A stretch of 47,418 nucleotides of DNA from positions 1-47,418 of the forward strand of contig JACRCZ010000117.1 of the NCBI GenBank assembly GCA_016218765.1. Reading direction: 5' to 3'. The position numbers and the translations under genes are program-made. The notes below the pieces were generated by a model. It saw nothing but the letters and a program-made list of their open reading frames with translations, had not been told where the DNA came from and ran no database searches. The stretch comes from Deltaproteobacteria bacterium. Lineage in GTDB: Bacteria > Myxococcota_A > Polyangia > DRWM01 > JAAZOP01. Positions 25,038 to 33,390 of this stretch are shown here, in pieces; within the stretch, counting starts at the first letter, position 1, and each line of letters opens with the position of its first letter.

Positions 25038-26926
25038 GGGGGTGTGGTAGAGCGGTAGAGGGGGAAAGCGGTGGAGCGGTGGAGCGGTGGAGCGGTGGGA
25101 GGAGCGGGCGGGACGTCGCTCGGATCGCACGCAGTCCCTCGTCCGTCGTCGTCGAGGTCGATCATGGCGCGCGGGTCGCGCGTCGCGCGGCGGCGGCACG
25201 TGTCGCACAGGTCGTGGATCCCGTCCCCGTCCCGGTCGCCGCGGTCGGTGGGGATCCGTTCCAGGTACTCGGCGTACGACTCCTGGGGCGTGTAGGGACA
25301 GCCGTCGCAGACCCAGCCCCACGGATCGGGGTCCTCCGGGAACCCCTCGGGCGGCGCCGTCCGCCGCGCCGGCTGGGCGACCGGCAGGCCCGGGCAGCTA
25401 TCGCAACCGGAGCGCAGGCCTTCCACCGGGTTCCATTCCGTGTCGCCCGGTTCCTCGCGCTCGTCCGGCCACGCGTCCCCGTCGGTGAAGACCGGGTCGA
25501 GCAGCCGGCCGTCTCCGACGATGCGCGGGTCGGCGCCCGGGGCGTCGCGATCGATCAGCCGCGGGTTGGCGGAGAAGAGGCAGACGTCGTATCCGTTGCG
25601 GATCCCGTCGCCGTCGGAGTCGTCGCGCAGCCAGCGGGAGAGCTCGCGGTGCTCCGCGCGGGAGCAGGTCGGCGCCGCGAGGCTCTCCACCGCCGGCCCC
25701 CCGGGATGGAGGGGGTCGTCGCCCAGCAGGAGCACGCTCATTTCCCCGACGCCGTAGCCGCAGGCGCCGCGCAGGACGCGGTGATGCGACCCGTTGGAGT
25801 CGCGGACGATCAGGGTCTCGCCGCCATCCTCGTAGCCCACGAGCACCAGGACGTGCCCGGCGCACGACGGCTCGCCGAACGCGCACGTGGCTTCGTCGCA
25901 CCGCGAGCGGCCGGGGTGCTCCGGGTCGGGAACGAGATTTCCCCCGACCACGTCCACGACGACGTAACCCGCGGCCAGGTAGTCCACGACGTCGTCCGCG
26001 GCGACGGCCCGGTGGGCGCCGAGCGGCACGCGGAAGAAGACCGGCGCCGCCTCGCCCGTGCGCTCGGCGACGCGGGCGATCTCGCAGCCCCCTTCCGCGA
26101 ACGGCTCGGGCGGTTCGAGCGGACCGTCGCCGTCCGGGTCGCCCGCGCCCCGGCGGTGCACCAGCGGACACGTGCCGGGAAAGGGGTCGAGCGCGCTCGA
26201 GCCATAGAGTCGCGCGTAGGCCGCATCGTAGTCGTGCAGCGCCTCGCGCTCGAACGGCAGGCGGTACGGAACGACGGTCTCTGGTACCGTGCCGATGCGA
26301 TCGAGGAACTGCCAGTAGCCCCAGCCGGTGCGGGCGATCTTCAGGTCGTAGGGCTCGTCGGGCTCGAAGCTCGACAGGCGGTTGGCACCGTCCTCGTCCT
26401 GGAAGGGCCACACGGCGGCGCCGCCCCAGGCGTACCCGAGGCCGGAGCAGGACAGGACGAGCTGCTCGGATAGATCGAGGAACAGACGGCCACGGTCGTC
26501 GGTCCGGACCAGCACCAAGCCGGCGGCCGAGGGATCGTCGTCCTCGGGGCGGATGGGGCATGCGGCCGGCGGCTCGGGCAGGGCGTCGCAGTTGTCCAGG
26601 AGGTACTGGATCTCGATCGCGGCGACGTCGGCGAAGAGCGCGCACGTCCCCGTGGCGCCCTGGTGGACCGGGTCGCGGGTGAACGTCTCCCAGCTCACGG
26701 CGTCCGGTATCGCCGACTGTTTGGCGCCGATTCCTTCCAAGCCGCGGACCGGAGGCACCCGGCGGAGTTGGCGGCCGGCCGCCGACCACGCCTCGGCCGA
26801 CACGGCGTCCCCGGAGGGGAGGGCGACCGGCGCGGCTAACGGTCCCGCGCCGGCGGCTCCCGGGAGCCCGCCGGCGGGTCGTTGCCCCGTCGCAAGAAGG
26901 AGCAAGAGCAGAAAGGCGTTGAGCAT
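25034..26926 (-). CDS. Papain-like (C1A) protease with calcium-binding repeats
   Basis: 630 residues with a signal peptide (MLNAFLLLLLLATG). The C1A catalytic pattern is present but remodelled: Gln89 in VHQGATGTCALFAD with Cys95 as nucleophile (TGTC instead of CGSC), His near 357 in CAGHVLVLVGYED, and Asn near 377 in VRDSNG instead of NSWG. The C-terminal 200 residues contain thrombospondin type-3-like calcium motifs DSDGDGIRNGYD and DRDGDGIHD, with paired Cys. The last 25 residues (Pro/Thr/Ser/Leu) are encoded by the simple repeat near 25045-25105 and may be read-through of intergenic sequence. Predicted secreted, calcium-stabilised cysteine protease. Confidence 0.85.
   Translation of the reverse strand: MLNAFLLLLLLATGQRPAGGLPGAAGAGPLAAPVALPSGDAVSAEAWSAAGRQLRRVPPVRGLEGIGAKQSAIPDAVSWETFTRDPVHQGATGTCALFADVAAIEIQYLLDNCDALPEPPAACPIRPEDDDPSAAGLVLVRTDDRGRLFLDLSEQLVLSCSGLGYAWGGAAVWPFQDEDGANRLSSFEPDEPYDLKIARTGWGYWQFLDRIGTVPETVVPYRLPFEREALHDYDAAYARLYGSSALDPFPGTCPLVHRRGAGDPDGDGPLEPPEPFAEGGCEIARVAERTGEAAPVFFRVPLGAHRAVAADDVVDYLAAGYVVVDVVGGNLVPDPEHPGRSRCDEATCAFGEPSCAGHVLVLVGYEDGGETLIVRDSNGSHHRVLRGACGYGVGEMSVLLLGDDPLHPGGPAVESLAAPTCSRAEHRELSRWLRDDSDGDGIRNGYDVCLFSANPRLIDRDAPGADPRIVGDGRLLDPVFTDGDAWPDEREEPGDTEWNPVEGLRSGCDSCPGLPVAQPARRTAPPEGFPEDPDPWGWVCDGCPYTPQESYAEYLERIPTDRGDRDGDGIHDLCDTCRRRATRDPRAMIDLDDDGRGTACDPSDVPPAPPTAPPLHRSTAFPLYRSTTPP
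25045..25105. repeat. GGTGGAGC simple repeat at the protease 3' end
   Basis: Several direct units of GGTGGAGC / GGTAGAG occur in tandem. They encode the low-complexity C-terminus of the minus-strand protease and lie just after the vWA gene stop. Confidence 0.7.
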
Positions 26927-26963
26927 CCAGTCTTCCGCCGTCGAGTCCGTCCCGCGCCACCCC

Positions 26964-27008
26964 TGCTGCGTCTCTGCGTCTCTGCGTCCCTGCGCGAAAC
27001 TTCCCTTC
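26964..27008 (-). repeat. GACGCAGA-type dispersed tandem repeat
   Basis: On the minus strand it reads TTTCGCGCAGGGACGCAGA followed by further GACGCAGA units. This matches the widespread intergenic element often mis-called as a small protein reading T-Q-R-R-R-D. It lies between the transketolase stop (27011) and the protease start (26926). Confidence 0.65.
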
Positions 27009-27010
27009 CT

Positions 27011-29341
27011 TCACCCCGCGGCGTGCATTCGCGCCAGCCGAGCCTCGCGCGCGTCGGCGAAACGGATGATGCCTTCGAGGATCTGCGCCGGGAGCAGGCC
27101 GGCCTCCTCGAGGACCTCCTCCAGCGTGCCGCCGGTGCGCCAGCGGTCGTCCTGGTCGGCGCCGAGCGAGTACTCCTCCGACACCCGGCTCGCCAGCCAC
27201 GCGTGCGCCGTGGCGCGCGCGCCGCTCGTCACCACCATCGAGTCCAGGAAATGGCGCCACGGCAGGACGCGTTCGCGATAGTCCTCCGGCTGTCGCTCGA
27301 AGAGGTACCGGCTCGGGATCGCCACCAGCCGCACGTTGGGCAGCTCGCCCGCATGCTTCCGCAGGATTTCGAACGCTCCGCCGACCGGTGTCGAGCCTCG
27401 GAACAACACCGTCCCGCGCAAGGGTCGGTCCGGATCGGCCTCGCGAAGCACGTACGCGCCCCTCGCCGCCTCGAGGTGCGACGGCACTCCGAGCGCCTCG
27501 CGGTCGGGCACGAGCACGTTGGGGCGGGTGAGCGAGACGGCGATCAGGGGGGCCGGAGCGCCCAGCGCGGCGCCCAACAGCACCATCGCCTCGTTGACGT
27601 CGAACGGATGGAGATCGATGACGTGCCCTCGAGGAAACAGCTCGGTCACGTACGGCGAGAAGATCCCGAAGTGGGTGCGCGAATCCTCCGCCGTCTCGGG
27701 GCCGGAGTGCCCGGCGACCCAGATCACCTTCCCCAGACGCAACGGACAGTCCTGGGCCGTCTGGGAGAACAGCCGCAGCGGACCGTACTTGAGGTACGAG
27801 AACGACCCGTAGGTGGCGCAGGCGCCGCAGAAGCCGGCGAACGCGCGTTCGGGGTCGCCGGCGAGGTTCACGGTCGCCGCTCCCGCCATCATCGCCGCGT
27901 TCGTGAACTCCGTGATCGCCTGCGGCAGCAGCACGCCGTCGGGGTTCTTCGTCCGCTCGTAGTCGCCGAAGCCGGGGAACGACTCCCAGCCCTTGGCGAC
28001 GCCCGCGATGGCCGTCGACTCCGCCAGGTCCGCGGCGCAGGCGAGCAGCAGCGGGCGGGCGGAGACCTCGTGCGCGACCGCGTTGACGTACGCGCCCCAT
28101 CTTCCCAGCCCCTGGCGGTTCGCGATCGACGATCCGGGCGGGTGGAACAACGCCGCCGGGTACCGTCCCGGGTCGGTGATCCGCGGCTCGGTCAGCGGAT
28201 CGCACGACGGATCGAGCCGCAGGCCGGGAATCCGGTCCGGCACCGCGTCGGCCGAAGCCAGCAGGCGTTCGGCCAGGAACGTCGCCGCCTTTTCGTCCGA
28301 GAGCAGCACGTCGCGGACGATCTCGAGGTTGGCAAGGGCCTGCGCGCGGCGCACGGCCGCGTCGGTCGGCTCCGCTTCGTCCTGGCCTTCGAAGCGCACG
28401 CCGTACTTCTCCGAGAACGGGCGCTTGGTCGCCCAGAACTCGGGCGAGCGGCGTTTGTGCGGGCTGCCGTGGCTCTTCGCGTCGAACTTCCCGTAGCCGC
28501 GGCCCTTGCGGGTGCGGAAGACGAGCGCCAGGGGACGGTCGCCGCCGGCGTCGGCGTCCCGCGACAAGGCGAGCATCCCGCGCGCGACCTCGACCGGATC
28601 CTCGCCCCGTTCGACCACGTGCACCCGCCAGTCGCCCTGCTCGAGCCAGGTCACGGGGGTGCCGGGGATGACCGAGGAGAACGGCCGCTCGTCGATGCCG
28701 AAGTCGTTCCAGTCCAGGAGCAGAACGAGGTTGCCCAGGCCCAGGCCCCAGGCGGCGTTGCGGGCCTCCGCGGCACCCCCGGGTGTCAGGCCGCCTTCGC
28801 CTTCCACGGTCCACACGCGCACGCCGGACGCGCGCGCGGCCCGCAGGGCGAAGGCCTGTCCGACGGCGTTGGGGAAGCCGTGGCCCGACGGCCCGGTGTT
28901 GGCCTTGACGAACATCGTCTTGCCGGCGAACTCGGCGTGACCCGGCAGCCCGCCGCGGCGGCGGAACCGCAGCAGATCCTCCATGCGCACCGCCCGTTCC
29001 CCGAGGCGCGGGATTGTCGCGCGTCCGTCGCCCGTCCGCCGCTCGTGGGCGACGAGCAGCTCGGTCGCGAGCGCGAGGGAGGAGTACAGCATCGGCGTCA
29101 CGTGACCCGCGGCCAGGACGTAGCGGTCGTTGAACGGCCGCTCCGGGCGCCGCAGGTCGCAGCGCAGCGCGCCGGAGAAGAGCAGGGCGACCTGCATCGG
29201 GTTCTTGGAGCGCGAGCCGCCGGGATGCCCGCTCTGCCGCTCGTCCAGCAGGAGATCGACCCACTGGTCGAGGCAATCGACGGCGCGCTCCAGGTGCGGC
29301 CGCGCCGCCTCCAGTTCCGCCTCGGTGAGGTACGGTCTCAT
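27011..29341 (-). CDS. tkt: Transketolase
   Basis: Thiamine-diphosphate enzyme moving two-carbon units between sugar phosphates in the pentose phosphate pathway. The 776-residue protein shows DERQSGHPGGS near the N-terminus, GPSGHGFPNAVGQA, and a TPP/Mg motif GEGGLTPGGAAEA ending in LLLDWNDFGID; the usual GDG reads GEG. The C-terminal half has FSYLKYGPLRLF and PFDVNEA. It is longer and more diverged than housekeeping transketolases (about 660), so it may be a subfamily with other substrates. The start is uncertain: ATG 29341 fits the family (MRPYLTEAELEAARPHL), but ATGs at 29383 and 29401 are in frame. A TATAGG box at 29354-29359 would give a nearly leaderless transcript for 29341. Confidence 0.85.
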   Translation of the reverse strand: MRPYLTEAELEAARPHLERAVDCLDQWVDLLLDERQSGHPGGSRSKNPMQVALLFSGALRCDLRRPERPFNDRYVLAAGHVTPMLYSSLALATELLVAHERRTGDGRATIPRLGERAVRMEDLLRFRRRGGLPGHAEFAGKTMFVKANTGPSGHGFPNAVGQAFALRAARASGVRVWTVEGEGGLTPGGAAEARNAAWGLGLGNLVLLLDWNDFGIDERPFSSVIPGTPVTWLEQGDWRVHVVERGEDPVEVARGMLALSRDADAGGDRPLALVFRTRKGRGYGKFDAKSHGSPHKRRSPEFWATKRPFSEKYGVRFEGQDEAEPTDAAVRRAQALANLEIVRDVLLSDEKAATFLAERLLASADAVPDRIPGLRLDPSCDPLTEPRITDPGRYPAALFHPPGSSIANRQGLGRWGAYVNAVAHEVSARPLLLACAADLAESTAIAGVAKGWESFPGFGDYERTKNPDGVLLPQAITEFTNAAMMAGAATVNLAGDPERAFAGFCGACATYGSFSYLKYGPLRLFSQTAQDCPLRLGKVIWVAGHSGPETAEDSRTHFGIFSPYVTELFPRGHVIDLHPFDVNEAMVLLGAALGAPAPLIAVSLTRPNVLVPDREALGVPSHLEAARGAYVLREADPDRPLRGTVLFRGSTPVGGAFEILRKHAGELPNVRLVAIPSRYLFERQPEDYRERVLPWRHFLDSMVVTSGARATAHAWLASRVSEEYSLGADQDDRWRTGGTLEEVLEEAGLLPAQILEGIIRFADAREARLARMHAAG

Positions 29342-29376
29342 CGCAGCGGGAATCCTATAACCAACAACTCCTCCAA

Positions 29377-29406
29377 TTGACATACTCCTTGCACCCTGCA
29401 TCCAAT
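29377..29406 (+). promoter_or_regulatory. Sigma70-type promoter for the HAD gene
   Basis: A perfect TTGACA at 29377-29382, an 18-base spacer, and TCCAAT (four of six) at 29401-29406. It lies in the divergent region between transketolase and the HAD gene, which is locally AT-richer than its surroundings. Confidence 0.5.
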
Positions 29407-29433
29407 CGGGAAGCCGTCGGAGGCGGCCGCAGC

Positions 29434-30156
29434 ATGCAACTCCAGCAGTGGCTCAAGCCGTTCAACTCGCTCTTCCGCCGCGGGATTCTCGAGGCGATGG
29501 AGCGTCCGTCCACCCGTCGCGTGGCCTGCTTCGATGCCGACGGGACGCTGTGGTTCGAGGACATCGGCGAGTCGTTCCTCCGCTGGCTGCTCGCCGGGCC
29601 GCTCGAGCGGCTGGCGGTGGAGGACCCCCGGATCTACGAGCACTACGAGGACCGGGTACGGAAGAACCTGACCGAGGGGTACGGCTGGGCGGTGCAGGTG
29701 ATGGCCGGCCTGCCGGAGAAGGACGTCAAGCGCTGGGCGAAGCAGCACGTGGCCGCGTGGCCGAACTACCACCACGCGATGCTGGGGTTGCTGCGGGGCC
29801 TGACGGAGTCGGGGTTCGAGGTCTGGCTGGTCTCCGCCTCCAACCACTGGGTGATCTCGGCGGCGGCGGAACGGATGGGGCTGGATCCCGCGCGCACGAT
29901 TGCGATTCGCACGGAGGTGGAGAAGGGGGTCTTGACCGATCGGCTGGTGCTGCCGATTCCCAGCGAGGCGGGCAAGGTGGCGGCGATCGAGAAGCGCATC
30001 GGCCAGCGACCCGACCTCGCGGTCGGCGACGGGCTCGGCGACCTCGCGATGCTCGAGCAGTCCGTCCGCCCGCTGGTGATCGGCTCGCGCCACAAGCGCG
30101 AGGCGCCGCTCCTGCGCATCGGCAAGGAGCGCGGCTGGCCATCGCACGTGTTCTAG
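29434..30156 (+). CDS. HAD-family (SerB-like) phosphatase
   Basis: 240-residue haloacid-dehalogenase phosphatase. Motif I is FDADGTLW with nucleophile Asp34 and general acid Asp36; motif II is the Ser in WLVSASNHW; motif III the Lys before AAIEKRIG; motif IV is VGDGLGDLAML near 195-206. The helical cap between motifs I and II fits the HAD-IB subgroup that includes phosphoserine phosphatase and other small phosphomonoesterases. ATG 29434 has GGAGG ten bases upstream. Substrate cannot be told from sequence. It is divergent from transketolase and followed by rubrerythrin after 41 bases. Confidence 0.88.
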   Translation: MQLQQWLKPFNSLFRRGILEAMERPSTRRVACFDADGTLWFEDIGESFLRWLLAGPLERLAVEDPRIYEHYEDRVRKNLTEGYGWAVQVMAGLPEKDVKRWAKQHVAAWPNYHHAMLGLLRGLTESGFEVWLVSASNHWVISAAAERMGLDPARTIAIRTEVEKGVLTDRLVLPIPSEAGKVAAIEKRIGQRPDLAVGDGLGDLAMLEQSVRPLVIGSRHKREAPLLRIGKERGWPSHVF

Positions 30157-30197
30157 GCCGCACCCGGGGGCGAGGGGATGGGGGGGAAAGGACGGCG

Positions 30198-30692
30198 ATG
30201 CACGAGAAGATCCGCGAGGCGCACCACACGGTGTACGAGGCCGAGGCCAAGGCGGCCTTCCGGCTGCGCCTGTACGCCGACCGCGCCGACAAGGAAGGGT
30301 TTCCGCAGATCGCCAGGCTCTTCCGCGCCATCTCCCGCTCCGAGGAGATCCACGGCGAGCGCAGCCTGCGGGCGCTCGAGCCGGTCCGCGACACCCAGGC
30401 GAACCTGGAGGCCTCCTTCGAGTCCGAGACCAAGGTCGCAGGCGTCGCCTACCAGAAGCTGATCCACCTGGCGAACGAGCTGGAGGACAAGGGCGCCGCG
30501 ACCGTCTTCTCCCAGAGCCGGGACGTGGAGGCGACGCACGCGCGACTGTACAAGGACATGCTGGAGCACCTGACCGCGGAGCGGGAGACGACGTATCACG
30601 TGTGCACCGTGTGCGGCTACGTCGCCGACGGCACGCGCCCCGAGACTTGTCCGGTCTGCGGCGTCCCGGGCACGAAGTTCATTCAGGTCTGA
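30198..30692 (+). CDS. Rubrerythrin
   Basis: 164 residues. A four-helix ferritin-like diiron domain carries paired ExxH motifs, EEIHGERS and DVEATHARLY, with further Glu in EAEAKAAFRL and NELEDKGA. A C-terminal rubredoxin-like site CTVCGY...CPVCGVP (about 135-154) supplies the one-iron centre. Rubrerythrins reduce hydrogen peroxide in anaerobes and microaerophiles, in the cytosol. AAAGGA precedes the ATG at eight bases. Its presence beside the oxygen-sensitive dehydratase operon is consistent with an anaerobic or fermentative lifestyle. Its last ten bases overlap the convergent acyltransferase gene. Confidence 0.93.
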   Translation: MHEKIREAHHTVYEAEAKAAFRLRLYADRADKEGFPQIARLFRAISRSEEIHGERSLRALEPVRDTQANLEASFESETKVAGVAYQKLIHLANELEDKGAATVFSQSRDVEATHARLYKDMLEHLTAERETTYHVCTVCGYVADGTRPETCPVCGVPGTKFIQV

Positions 30693-31396
30693 GCGGCGGC
30701 GGCGCGCATGCGCCGCTCCACCTCGGCCATCGCTCCGTCCACCCCCCCGCCGAAGTCCGCCCGGACCGGATCGCAGACGATCATGCGCAGGACGCCTCCG
30801 GTCTTGATCGTCCGCGCGTGGCGCGGGAAGTGGTCGAACGTGCCGCGGATGCAGACGGGCACGACCGTGCGCCCCTCCTCGAAGAGGATGCGCAGCCCGC
30901 CGGTTTTGAACGGCTGGATCGTCCCGTCGGGCGTCCGCGTGCCCTCGGGGAAGATCAGGATCGGCCACGGCTCGGAGTCCCGTGCGGCGGTGCGGATGGC
31001 CTCCTTGGCCGTCCGGCCCTGGCGGCGGTCGATGAGCACGGCGCGACGCCGGAGCCACTGCCCGATGACCGGAATCCAGATCAGCTCCCGCTTGGCGACG
31101 AAGCGGAGCTGCGTGGGGAAGTGCCCGATGAGGACGGCCCAGTCGAGGTAGCTGGCGTGGGTCGAGGCGACGGCGTAGCGCTTGAGTCCCTCGACCTTCT
31201 CCGCACCCTCGACGCGGACCTCGAAATCGAGGTGCCGGAGCAGGCGCTGGGCCAGGAGGCGCGCGATCTGCTGTTCCATGACGGCGTCCGGGCCGTCGAT
31301 CTGCACGAGGACGACGCGGAAGGCGTGGTGGTAGCCCGAGATTGCCAGGGTCTGCGCGATCTGCCAGAGGCGGAGCGCTTCCTCTCCGAGCTTCAT
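30683..31396 (-). CDS. plsC: 1-acyl-glycerol-3-phosphate acyltransferase (PlsC-like)
   Basis: Transfers an acyl chain to lysophosphatidic acid or a related acceptor at the membrane. The 237-residue protein has the PlsC HX4D motif STHASYLDW (His80, Asp85) and the FPEGTR motif at about 149-154 (LIFPEGTRTPDG). An N-terminal amphipathic stretch replaces a clear membrane helix. GGAGG lies five bases before the ATG. It is the last gene of the minus-strand series that includes the SCP2 protein and the dehydratase operon, 46 bases downstream of SCP2, so cotranscription is possible. The exact acceptor is not determined. Confidence 0.88.
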   Translation of the reverse strand: MKLGEEALRLWQIAQTLAISGYHHAFRVVLVQIDGPDAVMEQQIARLLAQRLLRHLDFEVRVEGAEKVEGLKRYAVASTHASYLDWAVLIGHFPTQLRFVAKRELIWIPVIGQWLRRRAVLIDRRQGRTAKEAIRTAARDSEPWPILIFPEGTRTPDGTIQPFKTGGLRILFEEGRTVVPVCIRGTFDHFPRHARTIKTGGVLRMIVCDPVRADFGGGVDGAMAEVERRMRAAAAQT

Positions 31397-31442
31397 CGTC
31401 GCCTCCTGCGCTGCACCGACGACGTCCCCCGCCGGCCCGGCC

Positions 31443-31766
31443 TCACGGCTGCTTGAAGATCGCCTGCATCTTGGCGGCCAGGATCATGTCGCCCTTCACC
31501 TTCAGCTTGCCCGTGGCGAAGGCCATCATCCCGCCCAGCTTCCCTTCGGTCATCGCCAGGTAGTGGTCGGTCTTCATCGTGAGCGTCACGCTGGGCTTCT
31601 CGTGCTGGCCCTCGCCCACCGTGAGCTTCCCGTCGGCGATCGCGGCGTACCACTTGCCGCCGCCGTCGCCGACGATGTCGAACTGGTACACCGCGTTCAT
31701 CCCCTTGGCCGCCTCGGGCTTGAACGACGCCGGCATGTTCTCGAACGTCTCGCGTACCGTGGTCAT
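31443..31766 (-). CDS. SCP2 sterol-carrier-domain protein
   Basis: A 107-residue, single-domain protein. It has the SCP2 order: an N-terminal helix TFENMPASFKPEAA, VYQFDIVGDGGGKWY, ADGKLTVGEG, VTLTMKTDHYLAM and the C-terminal GKLKVKGDMILAAKMQAIF. SCP2 domains bind fatty acyl-CoA, fatty acids or sterols in a hydrophobic cavity. Its ATG overlaps the stop of the activase gene by four bases (ATGA at 31763-31766) and GGAGG precedes it by six. Translational coupling to a CoA-thioester enzyme operon suggests it delivers or binds a lipid acyl-CoA substrate, which is inference. Confidence 0.9.
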   Translation of the reverse strand: MTTVRETFENMPASFKPEAAKGMNAVYQFDIVGDGGGKWYAAIADGKLTVGEGQHEKPSVTLTMKTDHYLAMTEGKLGGMMAFATGKLKVKGDMILAAKMQAIFKQP

Positions 31767-32608
31767 GACGAGCCTCCATCCCCGAGCGACGACCGCCGTG
31801 CCGGCGCGCCGCGGTCCCCGCGTTTCGCCTTCTTCTCTGCCAGCTCCCGCGCGAAGATCGCCGCTCCGAGCGCCCCCACGATCTGCGGCTCGGCCGGGAT
31901 GCGCGCCTCCACCCCCAACGCGCGCTCCAGCCGTCGCACGACCCCCACGTTCTTGGCGATGCCCCCCGTGATCGCGAACTCGGGCTCCAGCCCGACGCGC
32001 TTGACGAGACCCAGCACCCGGCTCGCCAGCGCCGTGCACGCGCCCGCCAGGATCTCGCTCTTCGCCGTCCCCTCGCGCTGGTAGGAGAGGATCTCCGAGC
32101 GTGCGAAGACGACGCACGTGCTGCTCACGGGCACGCCGTCGCCCGGAGCCTCCAGCGCCAGGGGGCCGAGGTCCTCCAGGCGCACCTTGAGCAGGTCGGC
32201 GACGATGCCCATCGAGCGCCCGGCGCCGGCGGCGCACTTGTCGTTCATGACGAAGCTGGTCACCTTGCCCGTCGCGTCGCAGCGGATGGCCTTGCAGTCC
32301 TGGCCGCCCATGTCGAGGATCGTGCGCACGCCGGGCACGAGGCGGTTGGCGCCCTTGGCGTGGCAGGAGATCTCGCTCACGTTGCGCTGGGCGAAGGGCA
32401 CGACGATCCGGCCGTATCCGGTCGACACGATCGCCGCCATGTCGCCCAGCGCCAGCCCGGCCTTGGCCAGCGCCGCGTGCGCGACCGCCGTCGCCGTCTC
32501 GACGCTGTCCGGACCGGTGAGGATCACCTCCCAGGCCAGGAGCTCGCCGTCCTCGAGGACGACGGCCTTGCCGGTCAGCGAACCGACATCGACGCCGAGG
32601 GTGATCAC
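31763..32608 (-). CDS. 2-hydroxyacyl-CoA dehydratase activator / BcrA-BadF-type ATPase (first copy)
   Basis: 281 residues of the ASKHA ATPase fold that couples ATP hydrolysis to electron transfer into a dehydratase or benzoyl-CoA reductase component. The phosphate motif GVDVGSLTGKAV opens the protein. The [4Fe-4S] ligands of the activase dimer are both present: NDKCAAGAGRS and SSTCVVFARSE; adenosine-site residues are in AITGGIAKNVG. The GTG start (32608) overlaps the upstream activase stop by four bases. The C-terminal 25 residues are charged and probably disordered. It is the better-conserved of the two activases here. Confidence 0.92.
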   Translation of the reverse strand: MITLGVDVGSLTGKAVVLEDGELLAWEVILTGPDSVETATAVAHAALAKAGLALGDMAAIVSTGYGRIVVPFAQRNVSEISCHAKGANRLVPGVRTILDMGGQDCKAIRCDATGKVTSFVMNDKCAAGAGRSMGIVADLLKVRLEDLGPLALEAPGDGVPVSSTCVVFARSEILSYQREGTAKSEILAGACTALASRVLGLVKRVGLEPEFAITGGIAKNVGVVRRLERALGVEARIPAEPQIVGALGAAIFARELAEKKAKRGDRGAPARRSSLGDGGSS

Positions 32609-33390
32609 GAGGCTCCTCCCCGCGCCGCGGCCAGGAGTGCGGCGCCGAGCGCGTTGACGGTCCGCGGCTCGTCCGGCACGACCACGGCGAGCTTCGCCAG
32701 CTCCTCGAGCTGCCGCGTGATGCCCACGTTGAGCGCCATGCCGCCCGCGGCCAGGAGCGGCGCCTGGAGTCCCACGCGGCCGCCGAGGCTGAAGATGCGC
32801 GACGCGATGGCGCGGTGCAGCCCGCGCAGGATGTCCTCGCGCGGCGTGCGCCGGTGCACCAGCGACACGACTTCCGATTCGGCGAAGGCGACGCACATCG
32901 AGGTGATCGGGACGTCCGCCGACGAGCGCAGCGACAAGGGTCCGATCTCCTCGAGCGGCACCTTGAGCACGGCCGCGATGGCGTCGAGAAACACGCCGGT
33001 TCCCGCCGCGCACTTGTCGTTCAGCGCGTATTCCAGGATCTCGCCGCGCTCGTCGAGCTTCACGGCGCGCGTGCTCTCGGCGCCCAGGTCGAGCACGACG
33101 CGCGCGCCGGGGTGCACGAACGCGGCGCCCCGCGCCGCGCACAGCACGTCGGTCGCCGCCTCGTGCGGGAGCCGCAGCGCCTTGCGGCCCGCGCCGGTGG
33201 CCGTCAACGCGCCCAGGTCCCCCGGCGTCGCCCCCGACGGCGCCAACGCCTCGCGCAGGGCGCGCTCGGCGGCGGCCGCGCTGTCGTCTCCCGTGGGCAC
33301 GATGGCCGACCCGCACGGCGCGCCGTCGCGCACCGCCACGGCCTTGGTCCACAGCGCCCCCATGTCGAGCCCGGCCGCCGGCGCCGTCAT
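32605..33390 (-). CDS. Second 2-hydroxyacyl-CoA dehydratase activator / BcrD-type ATPase
   Basis: 261 residues, homologous to the activase encoded next to it. The Fe-S cysteines are kept in NDKCAAGTGVF and TSMCVAFAESE, but the first phosphate motif is altered to GLDMGALWTKAV (Met and Ala for the usual Val and Ser). Its start overlaps the HgdB-like stop by four bases (33387-33390) and its own stop overlaps the next start, so the four genes are rigidly coupled. Two distinct activase-like subunits are typical of ATP-dependent benzoyl-CoA reductase (BcrA/BcrD), whereas simple 2-hydroxyacyl-CoA dehydratases use a homodimeric activase. A heterodimer with the first copy is therefore plausible. Confidence 0.88.
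   Translation of the reverse strand: MTAPAAGLDMGALWTKAVAVRDGAPCGSAIVPTGDDSAAAAERALREALAPSGATPGDLGALTATGAGRKALRLPHEAATDVLCAARGAAFVHPGARVVLDLGAESTRAVKLDERGEILEYALNDKCAAGTGVFLDAIAAVLKVPLEEIGPLSLRSSADVPITSMCVAFAESEVVSLVHRRTPREDILRGLHRAIASRIFSLGGRVGLQAPLLAAGGMALNVGITRQLEELAKLAVVVPDEPRTVNALGAALLAAARGGAS

Noticed and set aside
25398..29276. A 1292-codon open frame on the minus strand
   Set aside because: It is an out-of-frame shadow of transketolase and the papain-like protease.
31763..33390. Hydantoinase or sugar kinase role for the two ASKHA proteins
   Set aside because: Both carry the NDKCAAG and (S/T)xCVxFAxSE Fe-S motifs specific to the dehydratase/reductase activases.
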